From Coleofasciculus sp. LEGE 07092 (lineage in GTDB: Bacteria; Cyanobacteriota; Cyanobacteriia; Cyanobacteriales; Coleofasciculaceae): 37,637 nucleotides of DNA. Under the pieces are notes generated by a model. The model saw only the letters and a program-made list of their open reading frames with translations. It searched no databases and was not told where the DNA came from. The stretch's first letter is position 1; each line of letters begins with the position of its first letter. The position numbers were made by a program, and so were the translations under genes. The DNA lies in contig NZ_JADEWY010000061.1 of NCBI RefSeq assembly GCF_015207375.1, positions 1 through 37,637 of the forward strand. Direction: 5' to 3'. Positions 33,522-37,637 of this stretch are shown one piece after another.

Positions 33522-35794
33522 GGAGGTTGGAATCCCCGCCGTTGCAGGAAATCCTCCTGGATTTGCTGTCTCTGACGGGATAACTCGCCGCTAATTGTTC
33601 CTCCTCTTTGAATTTGTTCGACTTGCAGCACTTCAAGATCGGCAAGCGCCTCTAGCTGAAAATCTTGTACCCGTTTTAAGCCAATTAGTGCCTGACGAAT
33701 GCCTATATCATTCGGGTTAAGAGCGAGTGCTTGAGAATACAAATTGCTTGCATCCTCAAACCGTCGCTGTCTAAAGCGAACGCCACCCAACGCTGATAAG
33801 GCTTCCCGATTATCAGGTTGAGCTGATAAAATCAACTCGTAAGCCTGCTCTGCCAGATCCAGATCGTCGATCGCTTGCGCTACTTCCCCTTGTAAGAAGT
33901 AACTGCGAATGTTACTGGGATCGCGAGCCACTAACTGCGCCACCCGCACCCGTGCCTGCTCCGGACTGCGTTGAGCGATCGCTTGAATTGCTCGAATTTG
34001 TACGGGTATGTTGCTCGGATCAAATTGCAGCAAGGCATCGTAGAGTGCTTCTCGACGAGGGTCTGCGGGTAATGCCGCCACTAGATTAAATAACTCCGGC
34101 GGTGCAGTCGTCGTCGGTTGCGTCTGTAGCCAATAATTAAGAACGGCTTCAGCTTGAGACTCGGAAATTAACTCCGCTTCATAGGCAAGGCTGGCGCGAG
34201 CAAGCTGGAGCGTCGCATCCTGAGGATTTCGAGCAATTAATTGATCGAAAACCGCTAGCGCCTCAACGGGGCGATTCTGCTGTAGGCGAACGCCTGAAAG
34301 CCCTTGCAGAGCCGCATTGAGAATATCCCGGTCGGGGGGGTTACTCGCAATTAACCCTTGGTAGCGCTGGGCGCTGGCTTCTAAGTTGCCCTCCCGACGC
34401 TCGATTTCCGCCGCTAGTAACTGGGGCGCAAGGTCGTTTGCTCCCTCCGGCGTTGCCGAGTAAGCGGCTAGAGCGCGTCTTGCCCCTGACAGATCGTTGT
34501 TTTGTAGCAACAGTTGAGCAATTCGGAAATTCAAAAAGGGAGCGTTAACTCCTGCTTGAAGCAAGCTGGCGTAGATGGGTAGAAATTCTGGTCCCGGCGG
34601 ATCGATGGCTGCCAGACTTTGGGCAACCTGTCGCAGTTCGGTGGGATCGGTGGGAAGCGGTTGCAGCGCACTTAACAAACGTGCTCGAAGTTCAGCTTGG
34701 GAAATCAAACCTAACTCATTCTCCAACGCTACCTGCTTCACTAACAGACTGCGATCGCTCGGTTGGAGTGCCAGCAATTGTCGGTAAAATTGCAGCGCCG
34801 TTTGCTGTTCGCCCGGTATCCCACTGAAGATATCCGCAATTTCCCGCAACAGCCTCGGCTCTGGATTGGGAGTTTGAGCTAAGGCTTGACGGTAGAGATT
34901 GGCAACTTGTTCAGTAAGGGCAGTATTACCCGTTTGATTGCGAATTTCATTGAGTGATCTTGCTAGGGGTAAGGTAGCATTCGGGTTGCCCTGCAAGGGT
35001 GCTAGTACTGCCAGGGCTTCATTGGGTTGTTGATTAGCCAGATAAGATTGAGAAAGGGCAGCACGGATCAAAATAGCTAAGTTGGGGTCTTGTAAGGTTT
35101 GTGGCGCTCTGAGTTGGGCTTCTAAAACCTGTACCGCCCCAGCCGGATTGCCTGTTTCTCGTAAAGCACTAGCATAAGCGATCGCCGGATATCCGGTAAT
35201 CTGATTGCCACTGGCGAGGTAGCGGTTAAATAATTCCAGTCCTTGTTGAGGATTGCCACTATTGGTATAGGTTTCGGCAGCACCTAAGAGCACGTTCGGC
35301 GTGGTGTTGCTTCGTAGTACGATTTGATAGTCAGCTAATGCCTCAGCAAAGCGCTGCTGATAGCCGTAGAGCTGCGCCCGCAGCGCCCGTGCTTCCGTGT
35401 CATTGGGATTAAGATTCAGCAAGGTAGTTAGTGCTTCAATCCCCTGGACTTGCCATTCCGATCGATAGGTTCCAAACAAACCGATTGACTTCAATGCTAG
35501 CTCGTTGGTTGGGTCTTGAGCCAATACCCGTTGATAGGCATTCCAGGCTTGCTCAATTAATCCCTGCCGCCTATAGGCAATAGCTAGACCGAGCTTGGCA
35601 TCTAAAGATTGCGGATAGCGCTGCACCGCTTGCTCAAAAGCAGCAATTGCATCCTGCACCCGTCCCTGACCCAAGAGCGAAAACCCTTCTCTAACGGCTG
35701 CGGGTACGGTTTGGGCGTAGGCAGCCGGCATGATGTAAACTATCGGGATGCTGGCGGCAAGTCCCGCTATCCCTAACCCAATTATCTTAGTCAT
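33506..35794 (-). CDS. TPR-repeat protein of the cellulose locus (BcsC-like)
   Basis: A 762-residue periplasmic protein. A signal-type segment at about 5-27 ends in AYAQ. The rest is made almost entirely of tetratricopeptide repeats; examples are EGFSLLGQGRVQDAIAAFEQ, AIAYRRQGLIEQAWNAYQRV and GVRFRQRRFEDASNLYSQAL. In proteobacteria BcsC combines such repeats with an outer-membrane barrel; here the barrel is a separate upstream gene. It probably holds the secretion channel and peptidoglycan-side scaffold. AAGGA precedes the ATG at 35794, and the RBS/start region is duplicated (see the repeat at 35786-35821). It overlaps the GH8 gene by 16 bp. Confidence 0.85.
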   Translation of the reverse strand: MTKIIGLGIAGLAASIPIVYIMPAAYAQTVPAAVREGFSLLGQGRVQDAIAAFEQAVQRYPQSLDAKLGLAIAYRRQGLIEQAWNAYQRVLAQDPTNELALKSIGLFGTYRSEWQVQGIEALTTLLNLNPNDTEARALRAQLYGYQQRFAEALADYQIVLRSNTTPNVLLGAAETYTNSGNPQQGLELFNRYLASGNQITGYPAIAYASALRETGNPAGAVQVLEAQLRAPQTLQDPNLAILIRAALSQSYLANQQPNEALAVLAPLQGNPNATLPLARSLNEIRNQTGNTALTEQVANLYRQALAQTPNPEPRLLREIADIFSGIPGEQQTALQFYRQLLALQPSDRSLLVKQVALENELGLISQAELRARLLSALQPLPTDPTELRQVAQSLAAIDPPGPEFLPIYASLLQAGVNAPFLNFRIAQLLLQNNDLSGARRALAAYSATPEGANDLAPQLLAAEIERREGNLEASAQRYQGLIASNPPDRDILNAALQGLSGVRLQQNRPVEALAVFDQLIARNPQDATLQLARASLAYEAELISESQAEAVLNYWLQTQPTTTAPPELFNLVAALPADPRREALYDALLQFDPSNIPVQIRAIQAIAQRSPEQARVRVAQLVARDPSNIRSYFLQGEVAQAIDDLDLAEQAYELILSAQPDNREALSALGGVRFRQRRFEDASNLYSQALALNPNDIGIRQALIGLKRVQDFQLEALADLEVLQVEQIQRGGTISGELSRQRQQIQEDFLQRRGFQPPWERY

Positions 35795-35821
35795 TTGTCC
35801 TTAGTCATTTGTCCTTAGTCA
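35786..35821 (-). repeat. 14-bp tandem repeat duplicating the RBS/start of the TPR gene
   Basis: About 2.6 copies of a 14-bp unit, CTTAGTCATTTGTC on the plus strand. On the minus strand the second copy adds an ATG that encodes a five-codon frame (MTKDK) whose stop overlaps the real ATG as ATGA. Confidence 0.7.
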
Positions 35822-35902
35822 GCGAGTGGCAACGGATTCCGTAACGGATGTAACAGATAAGTTATCAGTTGGTGTTTGCTAATGCTCAATGACCAATAAC
35901 GA

Positions 35903-37637
35903 TTACTCTCTAGGCAGTACATCAAACTCAGTTTTCACGCGCACGCCGACATCGGTTTCAGAAAAACCATCGCGCTGCTGTAGCGAAAACCCGAGCCGCA
36001 AATTGGGTAAAAACCGGAAATCGTAGAACAGCTCCAGTACGTCTGGTTTTTCTCGACCTTGATTGTTCGATAAATTCTGACCGTAAGCTAATCCCAGTCG
36101 GTCGTTTTGGGTAAACACATCCAAGAACGTGACGCCGAAACTGTAGGTATCACCTGCCTCATCCAGCTCTCGGTTGATATACCGACCGTAGCGACCAAAT
36201 ACGCCCATATTCCACTCAGGAATAAAGTATTCGGCATTAAGTCCGTAAGCCTCTTCGCGGTCTCCTGGCTCTAATCCAACCTCTCCATCACCCCTGGCGA
36301 TTGAGAAAATTTCTTGGAAACCCGTATCTGAACCTGCATCACGAGAGGTGGAATAGGTGCCGCGAATAATAGCATTACCATAGCGGAGGCCGATTTCGCC
36401 GGCAAAACCATCTAAGGCGAAGTCTCCTATACTCGAAGAAGACGAAAAGGCGGCAGCTTTGGCTTCAATATTATCAGTAAGAGTCCAGTTAACGAGGAAT
36501 CCCGGATGAGATGCAATTCCAGTCGCACTCAGAGCTGGATTGGTCTGAAAGGCGGCGTTGAAGAAATGAGTGACTCCATCTTTGGCAAAACTGTTGCGAT
36601 CAAAATAAGATGTTAGGTCTAACTGACCAACTACAAAGCGTAGGTTAGGCAAATCGTCAAAAGGAGCCGTAGCCAAGTAAAGCTCGTTGATGTTCAAACC
36701 TTGGTTGGGAGAATCTGCCAAGCTACTATCATCGCTCGTTAGATCGAGAGTGGCACCAAAGAGTAATTTGGGAGTTAGTGGATAGAGTCCCGCCAGCCGT
36801 GCCCGTCCTACGGATGAATCCCCCTGAACAACATAGGTTCCTTGCACCTGTAATGATGGCTCTCTCAACGCTGTACTCCGCAGTAGGGAGGAGTCTTGAT
36901 TGGGCTGTACTTGTCCTAAACCTGGAGGGGGAGCAAGGTTAGGATTGGGAGCGTTAGGTAGGGCAGGAGGTGTTTGTGGGAAGGAGGGGGACTGTCCAAG
37001 GATTGTGTTGTAGTTGTTCGGCTGCCCTGGATTGGAATTAACGGGTTGGGGTAAGGGAACTTGACCTTGTGGTGCATAGGAATACTGCCCCGTTGCTGGA
37101 TTGTAGTTAATCGGTACTCCTGGATTGGAATTAACGGATTGGGGTAAGGGAACTTGACCTTGTGGTGCATAGGAATACTGCCCCGTTGCTGGATTGTAGT
37201 TAATCGGTACTCCTGGATTGGAATTAACGGATTGGGGTAAGGGAACTTGACCTTGTGGTGCATAGGAATACTGCCCCGTTGCTGGATTGTAGTTAATCGG
37301 TACTCCTGGATTGGAATTAACGGATTGGGGTAAGGGAACTTGACCTTGTGGTGCATAGGAATACTGCCCCGTTGCTGGATTGTAGTTAATCGGTACTCCT
37401 GGATTGGAATTAACGGATTGGGGTAAGGGAACTTGACCTTGTGGTGCATAGGAATACTGCCCCGTTGCTGGATTGTAGTTAATCGGTACTCCTGGATTGG
37501 AATTAACGGATTGGGGTAAGGGAACTTGACCTTGTGGTGCATAGGAATACTGCCCCGTTGCTGGATTGTAGTTAATCGGTACTCCTGGATTGGAATTAAC
37601 GGATTGGGGTAAGGGAACTTGACCTTGTGGTGCATAG
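35903..37637 (-). CDS. Outer-membrane beta-barrel protein of the cellulose locus, 5' end outside window
   Basis: The frame is open from the stop at 35903 through the repeats to the window edge; 577 residues are visible and the start is not. From the N-terminal side there are six nearly identical 31-residue Pro/Asn/Gln-rich repeats (YAPQGQVPLPQSVNSNPGVP as the first 20 residues), then a Pro-rich segment, then about 320 residues of strand-rich barrel sequence (VVQGDSSVGRARLAGLYPLT, FLVNWTLTDNIEAKAAAF, AYGLNAEYFIPEWNMGVFGR). The barrel probably forms the outer-membrane export channel that BcsC contains in proteobacteria. A shadow frame over the repeats gives MHHKVKFPYPNP and is not real. The repeats may span the cell wall or periplasm. 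Confidence 0.82.
   Translation of the reverse strand, partial: YAPQGQVPLPQSVNSNPGVPINYNPATGQYSYAPQGQVPLPQSVNSNPGVPINYNPATGQYSYAPQGQVPLPQSVNSNPGVPINYNPATGQYSYAPQGQVPLPQSVNSNPGVPINYNPATGQYSYAPQGQVPLPQSVNSNPGVPINYNPATGQYSYAPQGQVPLPQSVNSNPGVPINYNPATGQYSYAPQGQVPLPQPVNSNPGQPNNYNTILGQSPSFPQTPPALPNAPNPNLAPPPGLGQVQPNQDSSLLRSTALREPSLQVQGTYVVQGDSSVGRARLAGLYPLTPKLLFGATLDLTSDDSSLADSPNQGLNINELYLATAPFDDLPNLRFVVGQLDLTSYFDRNSFAKDGVTHFFNAAFQTNPALSATGIASHPGFLVNWTLTDNIEAKAAAFSSSSSIGDFALDGFAGEIGLRYGNAIIRGTYSTSRDAGSDTGFQEIFSIARGDGEVGLEPGDREEAYGLNAEYFIPEWNMGVFGRYGRYINRELDEAGDTYSFGVTFLDVFTQNDRLGLAYGQNLSNNQGREKPDVLELFYDFRFLPNLRLGFSLQQRDGFSETDVGVRVKTEFDVLPRE
37017..37637 (-). repeat. 93-bp coding tandem array (about 6.7 units)
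   Basis: Units begin at 37081, 37174, 37267, 37360, 37453 and 37546, each 93 bp (31 codons), and appear identical. The partial unit at 37017-37080 has a few changes. The array reaches the window edge, so the full copy number is unknown. Identity at DNA level points to recent expansion or conversion. Confidence 0.95.

Noticed and set aside
36916-37635. Open frame over the 93-bp repeats reading MHHKVKFPYPNP and onward
   Set aside because: It is a frame-shadow. The frame continuous with the beta-barrel protein (YAPQGQVPLP) is open through the same DNA and gives a sensible Pro/Asn-rich stalk.

Overview
The window comes from a cyanobacterium, most likely a filamentous or colonial one. The evidence is the frequent HIP1 octamer GCGATCGC, an xisH/xisI pair, a phycocyanin-alpha-like domain, STAND/WD40 proteins, heptamer STRR-type repeats, and several cyanobacterial toxin-antitoxin and transposase families. 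I found no rRNA, tRNA or CRISPR array. All family assignments come from motif recognition by eye; no database was searched.

Layout. (1) 36-3734: small membrane, secreted and unknown proteins, including a 131-residue protein with a duplicated Cys motif. (2) 3731-8986: an accessory and decay zone. It holds an ISL3 transposase scrap fused to a 5'-truncated xisH that also carries a ~92-bp MITE-like insertion with target duplication, an intact xisI, a HEPN-like gene, a RelE/ParE-type toxin-antitoxin pair, and the wreck of an RNA-ligase/polynucleotide-kinase repair locus mixed with a truncated Uma2 nuclease and an IS630-type transposase fragment. (3) 9046-10637: a Coq4-family protein and a membrane protein. 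(4) 11450-16321: a 1623-residue STAND ATPase with 14 WD40 repeats. (5) 16460-20310: a compact minus-strand operon of an unknown 212-residue protein, a QueC-like PP-loop protein, an XRE-ImmA/IrrE protein and a PIN-domain protein. This block lies between two 49-bp copies of the 3' end of the STAND gene, so it looks like an inserted cassette, and it is a candidate defence system. (6) 20700-23136: an MFS transporter, then an overlapping gene pair in which a phycocyanin-alpha-like domain carries an antitoxin-like tail next to a VapC-type PIN toxin. (7) 23200-26499: ergothioneine genes egtC and egtB with two small unknown genes between them. (8) 26647-37637: a minus-strand cellulose locus in the order outer-membrane barrel, TPR protein, GH8 endoglucanase, BcsB, BcsA. 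The barrel gene runs off the window through a nearly perfect 93-bp tandem array.

How the genes work together. The cellulose cluster forms a trans-envelope machine: BcsA synthesises the chain under c-di-GMP control through PilZ, BcsB guides it through the periplasm, GH8 trims it, and separate TPR and barrel proteins probably replace BcsC. EgtB and EgtC carry out consecutive steps of ergothioneine synthesis. The two toxin-antitoxin pairs, the HEPN-like gene, the STAND protein and the QueC/ImmA/PIN operon together make 5-23 kb look like a defence and mobile-element region.

The strongest candidates for new biology are the phycocyanin-like antitoxin fusion (22055-23136) and the QueC-like/ImmA/PIN cassette (16460-20310).
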